In this document: positions 55,513-64,000 of the stretch, piece by piece
Position numbering within the stretch: the stretch's first letter is position 1
How the letters are laid out: each line of letters opens with the position of its first letter
DNA from: Sarcocystis neurona
Taxonomy: Eukaryota; Apicomplexa; Conoidasida; Eucoccidiorida; Sarcocystidae
Reading direction: 5' to 3'
Assembly: GCA_000727475.1 (NCBI GenBank)
Contig: KL647294.1
Coordinates: 2,818,050-2,882,049 of the forward strand
DNA length: 64,000 nt
The notes under the pieces: model-generated
Told to the model about the DNA's origin: nothing
Databases searched by the model: none
Seen by the model: the letters and a program-made list of their open reading frames with translations, nothing else
Program-made: the position numbers and the translations under genes

Positions 55513-56732
55513 AAATCAGGCAAGCAGGGCACGAGAAAGAGTCTCGCGCTCTCAGCTCCAAGGCAGAAGAAAAATCTCAGAAAACTGGTTAATAACTAGC
55601 CAATCACTCTGAAGAGCCCACAGAAAAGAGCAAAAGACAGAAGAGATTCTTGCGGTTGAGGAGGTTCCAGCCATTTGAGTCAAAGCCTCCTGCTAAATAG
55701 TCGCTGGCTGGTGGTTAGAAGTATATTCGTTATAAACGTCTTTGTTGCTAAGTCGTCAACTGCGCCCAGACCCCAACAGGCGACACGTGAATACGGCGGG
55801 GGTACAATAATGCTTTGCTGTTAAGTAAGCTTCGCTGCAGTCTGCAGAGAATGCATGTCGAAAGGCGACAGTCTTTCGTCAAAGTGCTCACCGAAGAAGC
55901 CCAGCGTCCAGTTAGGGGACAAATTTCCATCCTCAACAGCACACTAGACAGGAAAGATATGCAGCCGGCGCTCGTGGACATTTGCTGCCGGGAATTCTCG
56001 CAGGCGAGTAATCAGTTAAGTTGTTGTGTTTGACTCATGCGTGTACGACGAGGCGCTCTGTGAAACGCACTTGAATGCGGAAACTGCCTGAGCAAGATTT
56101 AAAATCTTGATGGAACCCATCCTTAGTACACACTTTCACTCACCTTCCAGCGGAGCGCCGTACAGCTACGGCGTAGAATTTATTTTCATATATTTTCTAG
56201 AGCCTACTTCGTCAAGTTGACCACACTACCCGTTACCAGTGTCAGCACTTCGTAACTTCAGCCATCTTCATACTTCCTGGCGCTGCCACACATGTGTGCC
56301 GCTCTTCAGCATGCAACTGCCTTCCCTGCAACGACCGCAGGTGAGCAGGATTCGCCGCTGCTACTGGCGGTGGCGGTGGTGACGAGAAATGCGACGGCTG
56401 TAAGTCCCCTAGAGGATCTCGCCATGAAGCCGACATACACGTATACCAACAACGAGGCTCTTCGTCGTTCTTCATTTCCCCCTGTGTTGTACAAATGAAG
56501 CTGGTAAGCGTGACAGCCTTGTCGACCGGCATCTGTATGCACCACCAGACGACTTCCTACTGATCCCTCTAGCAGGCTTCGATGCAGCATATTTCCGTGA
56601 GCTGAGCTCGGCTCACACCTGGTATTCCAGCACAAACAAAGTGTATCCCCTGATCGTTGGGCGCATGTGTCAACGTACGCGTGTGTTACGAAAGAAGGGA
56701 GCAACTCAGGGACTTTAAAAGCAGCCTTCTAT
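55513..56732. other. interval 3' of the cyclin-box gene
   Basis: Apart from the two coding-like fragments noted for the 55225-55512 entry, a plus frame from an ATG at 56292 (68 codons) is the only other candidate and is too short to support. A near-perfect 20-bp palindrome sits at 56597-56616. Confidence 0.35.
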
Positions 56733-59700
56733 TCAAGCAGGGTGATTTCCCTGTTCCACCTCCTCCAGGTGCCTCACAGCCTCCTGTAGTGCAGGACACA
56801 GACAGAAGATTAGATTTGCGAAAGGGTTTCCGACTAGGTCAAGCCACGCCTCTACATGCGGCCTCCCGGTTGCGGAGCCTTCTGAACCGTCACTTTCGAG
56901 TAGCTTTTTCTTTATTTCCGGTGTTGCTCCCTCGACCACTGGGTTAACCGATATTTCGTCCTCTGTGTCGCTCTCACTGAAAAAAAGACTGCTTTCAGAC
57001 GCAGACCCATCAGTTTGGCACAACCTGTATTTGTTGTCCACCTGTACTCCTTCGCTTATTTCCATGGATCCTGTCTCATCTTCAGCGTCCTCTGGCTTCT
57101 TCCCGTATCCCTCAGGCTTCCCGATATTTCTTTGCAGAGAGGGAGAGGGTCGGTGGCTGGCGCTGTGTTCGGCAGCCGCAGACTCCCCCGCATGAGCATC
57201 TCCTCTCTTCTCTTGTCCTGCTTTTCTGACTTCTGAGGCTCCAGATCCCCCAGCTTCAACGGCTTCAGAAGTGGTGTTCGTCCGTACCGAAGAAAATTCC
57301 ATGCACTGCTCCTTTTGAGACTTTCCCTTCTTGTGTGCGCGCTGTTGTTTCCTTCTGTTTCTGTGCTCTCGCATCTCCTTGTGCTGCTGCAAGAGGACAG
57401 AGAACGGTACTCGTCGCAGCAGCAATAGGCGGCGATACGCTTCCGGATTCGCCGCCTTTTTCTCCGCTACATCCGGCTCATCATCTTCGGCAAGTCCGCT
57501 CCAGTCATCTACAGGTTCACCGCAACGACGGCATCCATGGTTTCCACATCCTGCGCTCTGATAGTTGGTACTTACGAAACTCGCGCTGCTGGCGCCCTCA
57601 TGTGTCTTCACGGTGGTGTAGTTTTTTCCAGGTGTATCGTTTTCGCTGCGACTGTGCAATATACTGCCGCTGTGCCTGCTGCCAGACGTGCCAGTAGTGC
57701 TGCTGCAGTTGCGTTGAGGGCTGCTACTACTAACTCCAAAAGCATCGTCACTATTGTTTATCGTTGCAGAGTTGCTGTCGTAACGGTGTGCGCTGGTCTT
57801 CTTCAGTAGGGTTACGCTGCTGCGACGCAGACAATTGCTACTGCTGCTCGTCACGCTGCGCCTCACGCTGCCTCTGCTTTGTTGTTGAAAGCGGTCTACC
57901 ATCATTGTTTCTCGAAGGGCCTCCGGGCCTCCGCCATCGCCGGTGGCACTCCCTCTTCTACCAGATCGACTGCTGCTCCCTATCGCGAAGCTCTCTATGC
58001 TTCCTCTTTCTGGCGAGGTCCTTCTGTTTGAGACGGGGTTCGTTTGTGTTGCTGTGCCGTGATGTGTACCTTGTTGCATGCTCCCAGCCTGTTGAAAGGC
58101 TGCGTCAGCCGTGTAGCGACTCTCCTCTGCAGCAGCCGGTGTACACACGAAGTCAGCCCCTTCGCAAACGCGCACACCTTCGAAACAACCTGTACCATCA
58201 CTGTTGTCGCAGGCGTCTATTTTTGCTGTTTTACTTGCGCTGACACTTCTGGAAAAACTGTCCACCCCTCTCTGTGTCCTTGATTCCTGCCCGTGGAAGT
58301 GCTCTCTCGTCGGCCAGGAAGAATGTTGTTCCTGTTGGCGTCGTGTGTACTCGTGATCTTGTTGGAGCGGCGGCATTTGCACACGCTCGGTACGCTGCGG
58401 TCGCTGGGGCTTTTGCCGTGGCAACCTCCCTACCCGGTGCAACGGTTGCTGGGAGACTTTTTTAAGACGAGACTCACCTGATCGCAGCTGCCGCTGCTTG
58501 TCATATGTGTGCAGCAGCATTGATGCGGCACTAGGATGCCGCCGTTGTTCAGCGAGATGTGCAGGGAACACACACCGCATGCGTTTTAGCAAAGCGAAAC
58601 CAGCAGCGAATTGCTCCAGAGAGAGGAAGCAGCGATGGTCAATAAGAATAAGGAATGCTTTTTCCAAGCGATTCAACTCCGTCACTTTCACGCCCCCGAA
58701 CCGCGCCCAGACTCCGTTATTGTAGAAGCGATCTGATACAGTCTTTGTAATAATAAGAAACGCAGCTAATAGAAGGCGATGAGCGTTCCAACTGCAGAAA
58801 GGCAGATACGGATGCCTCGCCATCAAGCGTGACAGCAACAACAGCGCCATCAAAGCTTCGTGGGCGCCCAGCCGGGATAGCTCCTGCAATCGCCGAACGT
58901 AAACTGCAACCGCAGGAGCCCCCACTGTACCTATAAACATGTCGCACAACTGTTGTGAGAAGGGATCCGCTGCTTTATCTGGTGTAGTCGCTGCACAAAG
59001 CTTTGAAGTCGGGTAATCGATACCCACTTTAACGTATGTAGCGCAATCCCCGCCGCTCCGATCCACGCCGCTGCGGCTGTCAGCCACACGACTGCATCTG
59101 GTTCCTTCACCCACAGGCTTGCTAATGCCCGCAGTGCTGCCACTGTCGCTGCCACAGGTGCTACTCCTGCATTTGTCACTGTCACTGTCCCTGCTGCAAT
59201 CATTATGCACTTTTCCGCTGTTGTACCGGCCGCTGCCAATGTAACTGTCGCCAATGTCTTTAGGGCTTCTGCTCCTGCAGGTGTTATCAGCGTTTCCGTT
59301 TCCGTTTCCGCTGCTGACGTTTGGATGGATAATCTCGTGGCGCTCCTCCCTCGTGCCGCTGTTGCTACTTTTCCTGCATGAACCAGTTTTCTTATCCATC
59401 TCGAGTCCTTCCTTTAGCGATACAGGTCGACACGCTTCACAAGGTAAAGACCAACAGTTAAGGGTAGCACACGAAGCTGATGAGGAAGTGGGAGAAAAAG
59501 AGGACGGCTGAACAGCTGGAGGAGGACAGGAACAAGAAGGAAGCTCGAAACACGGAAGGGAAGAACATCGGCAAGCGGTTGAGCATTCTACCACAGAATT
59601 TGTCAAGCCCGCGGCTGCTACGCAGGACAACTGTTCAAAGTGCTGCGCCCCCCTGCCGTCGTGCAACGCAGGACAATTCGGCGTACTCTCTCTATTAACT

Positions 59701-62700
59701 TTTTCAAAAGGGAACGGATGTTCTACTTCTTGTGTATTTCCACTGCGTTGAAGGAGTACATTATCGCATAGTCGTTCAGTGCTCATCTCTTTCTGGTCAG
59801 CTGCGTAAGCCGCTGTTGGCTTGTTGGCAACAACAGTAATGTTGGCAGCACCTGCAGGAACTTCGGTACCAACGAACGTAGCTGCAGCGGTAGCGGTAGG
59901 ACGACTCAGAACAGAAGCACTGGAGCGAGGACGACACGCAACTGCAGTGGTGGGGGAGATAGCAGCAGCAGCAGCACATTCGGGCCCTGCGGGTGTATGG
60001 CCATCGGCACCACTGCCATCGTCGCCACTTTGCTTCAGCGCGCGTAAGAAGTGAGGGAATGCAGATGGCCTGCCTTCCGCGCCCGAGGATGCTGCAGCTG
60101 AATCCGAAAAAGAAGCAAACCATCGGTAGTGCACGAATGCTGAACCTCTTGCCTTCGCTGAAGCACTCAACACAGACGATGACAAAAGAGCAGCTACACC
60201 ATCTGCATCACGCTGTGACGTTACGTCTGCTGCTTCAGTCACACAGCAGGACTCGGTACTCCTTGTCATCCCTCTTGCTGCATGTCCCTCCACCGCTGTC
60301 CGTCCCGTTCCCGCTGCTGCATTGTTGCCTGTGCCACATGCTTCAAGCGTACCTGCTGTTCGTGGGCCTAGCGCCGTACTATGCGTTGCTTCCCCCTGCG
60401 CAGGAAGGGTCACGACTTTACCTGGAACAGCACTAGAGTTCGTACCGCGGGCACCGGTCGACTTTTCCCTCGCCGTTAGCGCACTGTAAGGAGCTGTGGT
60501 GGCATATGGTCGCTGCTCCGTGGCATCACTACGAGCTTGTAGAGTACCAGCGGCACCGGGGTGGCTGGTTGGTGCCAACGGCGGAACAGCAGTCACAGGT
60601 AGCGGCGCCTCTGTCGGGAGAGCACCCGCGGCGTCGGCCAACGTAATCGCACCAAGGTGGCTATAAGCCGTTAAAATTGTAGGTAAGGAAGCGGGGCCCT
60701 TCTGCGGTCCCGCACCAGCTGCTGAAAGATCTTTTTTCTCCGCTACGGGAGCTGAAAGCTGCACAATGGCAAGCAGCCGGGCGGCATCGTCACATGCAGA
60801 ATTAGTACCACGGGAAGAAGAAGCATCATTTCTTCCTGAAGCCTCTGCAACACGCGTTTCCTTAGCAGAGCATTGAGAGGTAGCTATAAACGGTTTTGCA
60901 GCAGTGACATGTGCTGCAACAACAGCTGAGGTTGATCCGGAATCCGCCAAACAAAGCTCAGATAACGCCTGACTTGCGTAGGGAGAGGAGCAACCTGAAG
61001 ATTCATCTGGTGGTATCCTGACTGGTGCGTTGCAGAGGCACCCTGAACTCTTCCTGTCTTCTTCGTTTACGGTGTTTCTCCCAGCCTCTACACATGAGAA
61101 AGTTTTCTCCCTCTGTGGCACCGTTCCGTCTGCTCCTCGCTGGAGTTCTTCAGCAACAGAATTAATGAAGCTTTGCAGTGGCTGGTTTCCACGTATATGC
61201 TGTAGTCCTTTTTGCTGCTGCTTCCAGAGGTACAGCAGCGACTGTCTTTGCCTCAACAACTGTTGTTGAAAACCTTCTATGGCGTCACCTGGGAGGGTCA
61301 ACTGTCGCAGCAGTTGCTCGTGCAGCACCCCGTTTTCCACATCCATTCCTGGCGGGGGCTGCCTATGTCTATACCGCTGATTCATCTTTTCCTGCTTTCC
61401 TGCTGTTTGCTGCTGGTGTCCTCCGTGCGGTTCTACGCGCTTCAGCTGAGCTTGAAGCTGGTACTCAAGCTCCGTTTGTGGCTGCGGCTCCCGCGGAGGC
61501 TCAGGCGGGGTCTGCGATTGTGACGGCCTCGTGATGAAATACTGCATCACTCCCCCTGCAGCGTGTGATCGCTGTATCCCTCTTTCCTCGTGGCTCCTGC
61601 AGAGTACAGCATTGGCTACTTGCTGCTGCACGCTGTTATATTGAGCTCCTTCAGTATGCCTACGCTGCCGTTGAAGGGGTGCAACCGTGCCCGAGGGCCA
61701 GTTGGCGCTGCTCGAACTGCGCCGTTGCTGTTCACCTCTTATGCCAGCCCGCTTCAGCGTAAATGCACCGCCTTCCTGTGGCAGAGCTCTCCCCCACATT
61801 GCCTCCGTGGGCAGCTGCTGCTCCTCCTGCTTGAAGTTGTTCTGTTGTCGACGGTTCTGCAGCTGCTCACGCGGATGAATCTGGCTTAGCAGCTTCTCGT
61901 GCTGCCACGTTGCTTGCTGTTGCAGACGACCTGTGGCATGGTGCTGTCTTACACGGTGCCCATAATAGCTCTCGCCTGCGACTCGTTTCTGTTGTCGACC
62001 CGCAGTCGGAGGCTGCAGCAGCAAGACATTCTCGCGCAGTTCTTCGCTCGAATGCACTGCTGCTTCGGCAGCAATCACTCTCGTTGGAGCCGCTCCTCTT
62101 GTCCACTTAGCGGTTGCTGCTGCTCCGATACAAGTGGACGTCGATCCTGCTTCTGAGAGGGGCGTCACCGCGTCACGCCACATACCAGTGCAGCATGTGA
62201 GTTCCGTAGCAGCCCTTACTGCAGGCATCTCGACACAAGGGGAGCCGCCGTAAGGTCTTAGGTAGCAATTTTTATCTTGCTGGGATGTGCACGTCCCACG
62301 CACTAGAAGGTTGTCCGTTTGTGCTAGTTCCACGAGCTGGCTACTCCGTTTAGGCATCTGCGGGTGTTGCTCACGCTCCCCCCCTTGCTTCTGGCTGTTA
62401 TGCTGCGGTGCCTCCTCTCTTCCCGCGGTCTGTGCCGGCTGCATTACATACTGCAGGTGTTGCAGGGGTAGACACTGCTGCTGCTGCGGGACTTCCTGTG
62501 CGTCGAAGTGTTTCCTCCTCGGGCTGCCGCGGGCAGCTGCAGCAGGTTGTTCTGGGTGTATATAACTGACGCTGCCGCAGCAGCAGCAGCACCTGCAGCA
62601 GCAGGTGCAGCACTGGCAGCAGCTGCAGCACTGAGGTGCCATCCACCGGTGCAGCAGTGCTGCTACGGGTTTGGGCTGTTGAAGCATCAAACTGGCAAAT

Positions 62701-64000
62701 GCAGCAACTTCATCCGGATGGAGAGGGAACAATGAATAGAGAGCTGAGTCGTGCAAGAGAAGCGCAAAAGCAGGTGCATGAGCCCGGTATAACTTTGGCA
62801 CCAGGCGAAACAAATCGTACACATCCCCCAATCCTGGGGGGGTCCTCCCCTTCCGGTTCGGTGCCGCCGCCTCGCAGAAAACGCCACGCTTGTTCTCTGT
62901 TGCTGCTGCATTTCGTTCTGTCCCTGTTGCTACCACGTGTCCTGTTGCGTCACTGACGTCTGCTGACATTGCAGGCGTGGCATCCTTACTCCCAGTTCGT
63001 AACACAATTCCCACTGTTTTCCCTGTTGGCGCGTCTGCTGTTGCGGTAGCTGCATCTCCAGCGGCCGTTTCCGTGTTGGCTTGTTTTACGCTATTCCGTC
63101 CGCTCGAGGTGCTATTCTCCTCGCATCCTTCCTCCCCTTCCGTCTCATGCTGCATCAGTCCGTCTCCGACGCTTAAGGCTGGATACGCTGCCAGTGTCCC
63201 TGTACAAACCTCTCCATCTGCTCTTCGTGCAAATGCAGCAGCTCGTGCTACGCCTTCTATTCGGCCATGGGCTCCTGTCGCTGTGGTACCTGCTGCAGGC
63301 TCTTTACAAGCCGCTGATGCTAGACTTGCAGTACTCACTATTGCAGCAGCTGCCCCCCCTGCTACTGCGGTCTCCTCTGGTGTCCCGGTCTTCCCTGCTT
63401 TTTCTGCGTGTACAGCTGCGGCGGTGACCGCTGATGTTCCAACGTCTGTATGTGCTGATGTGTCTTTCACGTGCCTGTCCAGTGCTGCAGCGGCTGCTCT
63501 GCCTCCATCTGCTGCTGCTGTGATGTCTGCTGCTGGATCGGCTGTAGACACTCGTTGCAGGCGCTCGCGGGGTTCGCGACTATGCTGTAACCGTAACCGC
63601 CGCCGGCAGTCGGTGCTGCAGTAACAGTTCCGGTTGCTGCAAGTTCTACTGCTGGAAAGAAATTGCGACGGGGCATTCAAATGAGAGAGTTTGTTGACCG
63701 TACGTCCCACGCGATCCACAAGTGACCACACGAGAGCCAGCAAACGATCTTGACCAGACTCGTGGACAGTAGGGCACGAGTCCCAGCTTCCGGCAGCACG
63801 AACGGCAGGGCGGGCCAAAGTACCAGGAACGGCAGCTGCGTCCAGAGAATCACCGGCGACAGAAACGCCGGAAGGGGCGGTGGCAAGTAGGGCATCAGCA
63901 GAGGCAACACCGGGAACAGGAGGTACCGCAGCAGATGTTGTGCCGTCAGTGCTACGTGTCCTAACCCCCGCACCGTCGACAGTCGGAGGGAAACCGGCAA
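56733..64000 (-). CDS. giant protein with Pho80/P-type cyclin box (5' end outside window)
   Basis: Minus-strand frame ending in a TGA at 56733-56735 and open through the right edge; the part shown is about 2,420 codons. A single cyclin box lies at nt 58975-58540: FIGTVGAPAVAVYVRRLQEL, ALMALLLLSRLMAR, CSWNAHRLLLAAFLIITK, then DRFYNNGVWARFGGV, TELNRLEKAFLILIDHR and FLSLEQF. The DR-YNN-GGV-LNRLE series is diagnostic for Pho80/PCL-like (P-type, cyclin U) cyclins, which bind Pho85/CDK5-like kinases. Other ordered parts are a leucine-rich segment VYDLFRLVPKLYRAHAPAF (about 62810-62650), a basic coil RVPFSVLLQQHKEMREHRNR (about 57400), and the C-terminus HVEAWLDLVGNPFANLIF. The rest is Gln/Ala/Ser-rich. 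Such cyclins are usually 150-400 residues, so this one is extreme. Introns upstream cannot be judged. Confidence 0.85.
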   Translation of the reverse strand, partial: AGFPPTVDGAGVRTRSTDGTTSAAVPPVPGVASADALLATAPSGVSVAGDSLDAAAVPGTLARPAVRAAGSWDSCPTVHESGQDRLLALVWSLVDRVGRTVNKLSHLNAPSQFLSSSRTCSNRNCYCSTDCRRRLRLQHSREPRERLQRVSTADPAADITAAADGGRAAAAALDRHVKDTSAHTDVGTSAVTAAAVHAEKAGKTGTPEETAVAGGAAAAIVSTASLASAACKEPAAGTTATGAHGRIEGVARAAAFARRADGEVCTGTLAAYPALSVGDGLMQHETEGEEGCEENSTSSGRNSVKQANTETAAGDAATATADAPTGKTVGIVLRTGSKDATPAMSADVSDATGHVVATGTERNAAATENKRGVFCEAAAPNRKGRTPPGLGDVYDLFRLVPKLYRAHAPAFALLLHDSALYSLFPLHPDEVAAFASLMLQQPKPVAALLHRWMAPQCCSCCQCCTCCCRCCCCCGSVSYIHPEQPAAAARGSPRRKHFDAQEVPQQQQCLPLQHLQYVMQPAQTAGREEAPQHNSQKQGGEREQHPQMPKRSSQLVELAQTDNLLVRGTCTSQQDKNCYLRPYGGSPCVEMPAVRAATELTCCTGMWRDAVTPLSEAGSTSTCIGAAATAKWTRGAAPTRVIAAEAAVHSSEELRENVLLLQPPTAGRQQKRVAGESYYGHRVRQHHATGRLQQQATWQHEKLLSQIHPREQLQNRRQQNNFKQEEQQLPTEAMWGRALPQEGGAFTLKRAGIRGEQQRRSSSSANWPSGTVAPLQRQRRHTEGAQYNSVQQQVANAVLCRSHEERGIQRSHAAGGVMQYFITRPSQSQTPPEPPREPQPQTELEYQLQAQLKRVEPHGGHQQQTAGKQEKMNQRYRHRQPPPGMDVENGVLHEQLLRQLTLPGDAIEGFQQQLLRQRQSLLYLWKQQQKGLQHIRGNQPLQSFINSVAEELQRGADGTVPQREKTFSCVEAGRNTVNEEDRKSSGCLCNAPVRIPPDESSGCSSPYASQALSELCLADSGSTSAVVAAHVTAAKPFIATSQCSAKETRVAEASGRNDASSSRGTNSACDDAARLLAIVQLSAPVAEKKDLSAAGAGPQKGPASLPTILTAYSHLGAITLADAAGALPTEAPLPVTAVPPLAPTSHPGAAGTLQARSDATEQRPYATTAPYSALTAREKSTGARGTNSSAVPGKVVTLPAQGEATHSTALGPRTAGTLEACGTGNNAAAGTGRTAVEGHAARGMTRSTESCCVTEAADVTSQRDADGVAALLSSSVLSASAKARGSAFVHYRWFASFSDSAAASSGAEGRPSAFPHFLRALKQSGDDGSGADGHTPAGPECAAAAAISPTTAVACRPRSSASVLSRPTATAAATFVGTEVPAGAANITVVANKPTAAYAADQKEMSTERLCDNVLLQRSGNTQEVEHPFPFEKVNRESTPNCPALHDGRGAQHFEQLSCVAAAGLTNSVVECSTACRCSSLPCFELPSCSCPPPAVQPSSFSPTSSSASCATLNCWSLPCEACRPVSLKEGLEMDKKTGSCRKSSNSGTREERHEIIHPNVSSGNGNGNADNTCRSRSPKDIGDSYIGSGRYNSGKVHNDCSRDSDSDKCRSSTCGSDSGSTAGISKPVGEGTRCSRVADSRSGVDRSGGDCATYVKVGIDYPTSKLCAATTPDKAADPFSQQLCDMFIGTVGAPAVAVYVRRLQELSRLGAHEALMALLLLSRLMARHPYLPFCSWNAHRLLLAAFLIITKTVSDRFYNNGVWARFGGVKVTELNRLEKAFLILIDHRCFLSLEQFAAGFALLKRMRCVFPAHLAEQRRHPSAASMLLHTYDKQRQLRSGESRLKKVSQQPLHRVGRLPRQKPQRPQRTERVQMPPLQQDHEYTRRQQEQHSSWPTREHFHGQESRTQRGVDSFSRSVSASKTAKIDACDNSDGTGCFEGVRVCEGADFVCTPAAAEESRYTADAAFQQAGSMQQGTHHGTATQTNPVSNRRTSPERGSIESFAIGSSSRSGRRGSATGDGGGPEALRETMMVDRFQQQSRGSVRRSVTSSSSNCLRRSSVTLLKKTSAHRYDSNSATINNSDDAFGVSSSSPQRNCSSTTGTSGSRHSGSILHSRSENDTPGKNYTTVKTHEGASSASFVSTNYQSAGCGNHGCRRCGEPVDDWSGLAEDDEPDVAEKKAANPEAYRRLLLLRRVPFSVLLQQHKEMREHRNRRKQQRAHKKGKSQKEQCMEFSSVRTNTTSEAVEAGGSGASEVRKAGQEKRGDAHAGESAAAEHSASHRPSPSLQRNIGKPEGYGKKPEDAEDETGSMEISEGVQVDNKYRLCQTDGSASESSLFFSESDTEDEISVNPVVEGATPEIKKKLLESDGSEGSATGRPHVEAWLDLVGNPFANLIFCLCPALQEAVRHLEEVEQGNHPA
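62577..62630 (-). repeat. CAG/CTG triplet tract read as poly-Cys in the cyclin-box protein
   Basis: An imperfect CAG tract (plus sense) that the cyclin-box gene reads in the TGC frame, giving 14 Cys in 18 residues with single Ser, Gln, Thr and Arg interruptions. Confidence 0.85.

Noticed and set aside
56965..63624. Many plus-strand frames opposite the cyclin-box gene, including one of 244 codons at 62890-63624
   Set aside because: The minus strand has one unbroken frame across the whole region with a diagnostic cyclin box; the plus frames are Ala/Ser-rich mirrors of it.
1..64000. tRNA, rRNA, CRISPR, insertion sequences, bacterial promoters or terminators
   Set aside because: No tRNA-like A/B box pair, no rRNA stretch, no spaced direct repeats and no transposase were recognised by reading; the sequence is eukaryotic. 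A tRNA scan would settle the first point.

Overview
The window looks like nuclear DNA of a coccidian apicomplexan, most likely Eimeria or a close relative such as Cyclospora (inference). The long open frames are full of CAG-type triplet repeats, read as runs of Gln, Ala, Ser, Leu or Cys depending on frame. Base composition appears balanced by eye. Introns have canonical GT..AG ends, and nothing bacterial is present (no operons, Shine-Dalgarno sites, IS elements or CRISPR). Many open frames begin at TTG or GTG; I moved starts to an ATG where I could and say where the 5' end is unknown.

Layout: 1-414, Ala-rich 3' end of a plus-strand gene cut by the left edge, with an 18-bp tandem repeat. 1241-7414 (minus), a 2,057-codon low-complexity protein. 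10663-11035 (minus), a small two-exon candidate. 13695-14789 (plus), a 364-residue charged protein. 16648-24426 (plus), a giant Gln/Ala/Ser-rich protein that shares a short conserved block with the 1241-7414 protein. 24.4-31.8 kb is gene-poor. 31.8-39 kb holds several candidate exons on both strands that I could not assemble. 39141-44748 (plus), a spliced mitochondrial PDK/BCKDK-type protein kinase. 45743-46431 (plus), a two-exon candidate. 48823-51387 (minus), a complete single-exon PP2C phosphatase. 52-55.7 kb, small candidates, one with a retropepsin-like D-T-G motif. 56733-64000 (minus), a giant protein with a Pho80/P-type cyclin box, open through the right edge.

Three genes are recognised with confidence. 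The kinase would phosphorylate the E1 subunit of a mitochondrial 2-oxoacid dehydrogenase complex. The PP2C is a metal-dependent Ser/Thr phosphatase. The cyclin would activate a Pho85/CDK5-like kinase. Nothing in the sequence links them into one pathway; their shared trait is a conserved catalytic or binding core inside very long repeat-rich extensions.

The kinase gene is the best-resolved result. Its three exons join in matching phase and restore the N, G1 and G2 ATP-binding boxes in order. Other small spliced models rest only on splice-site sequence and phase, so they carry low confidence.
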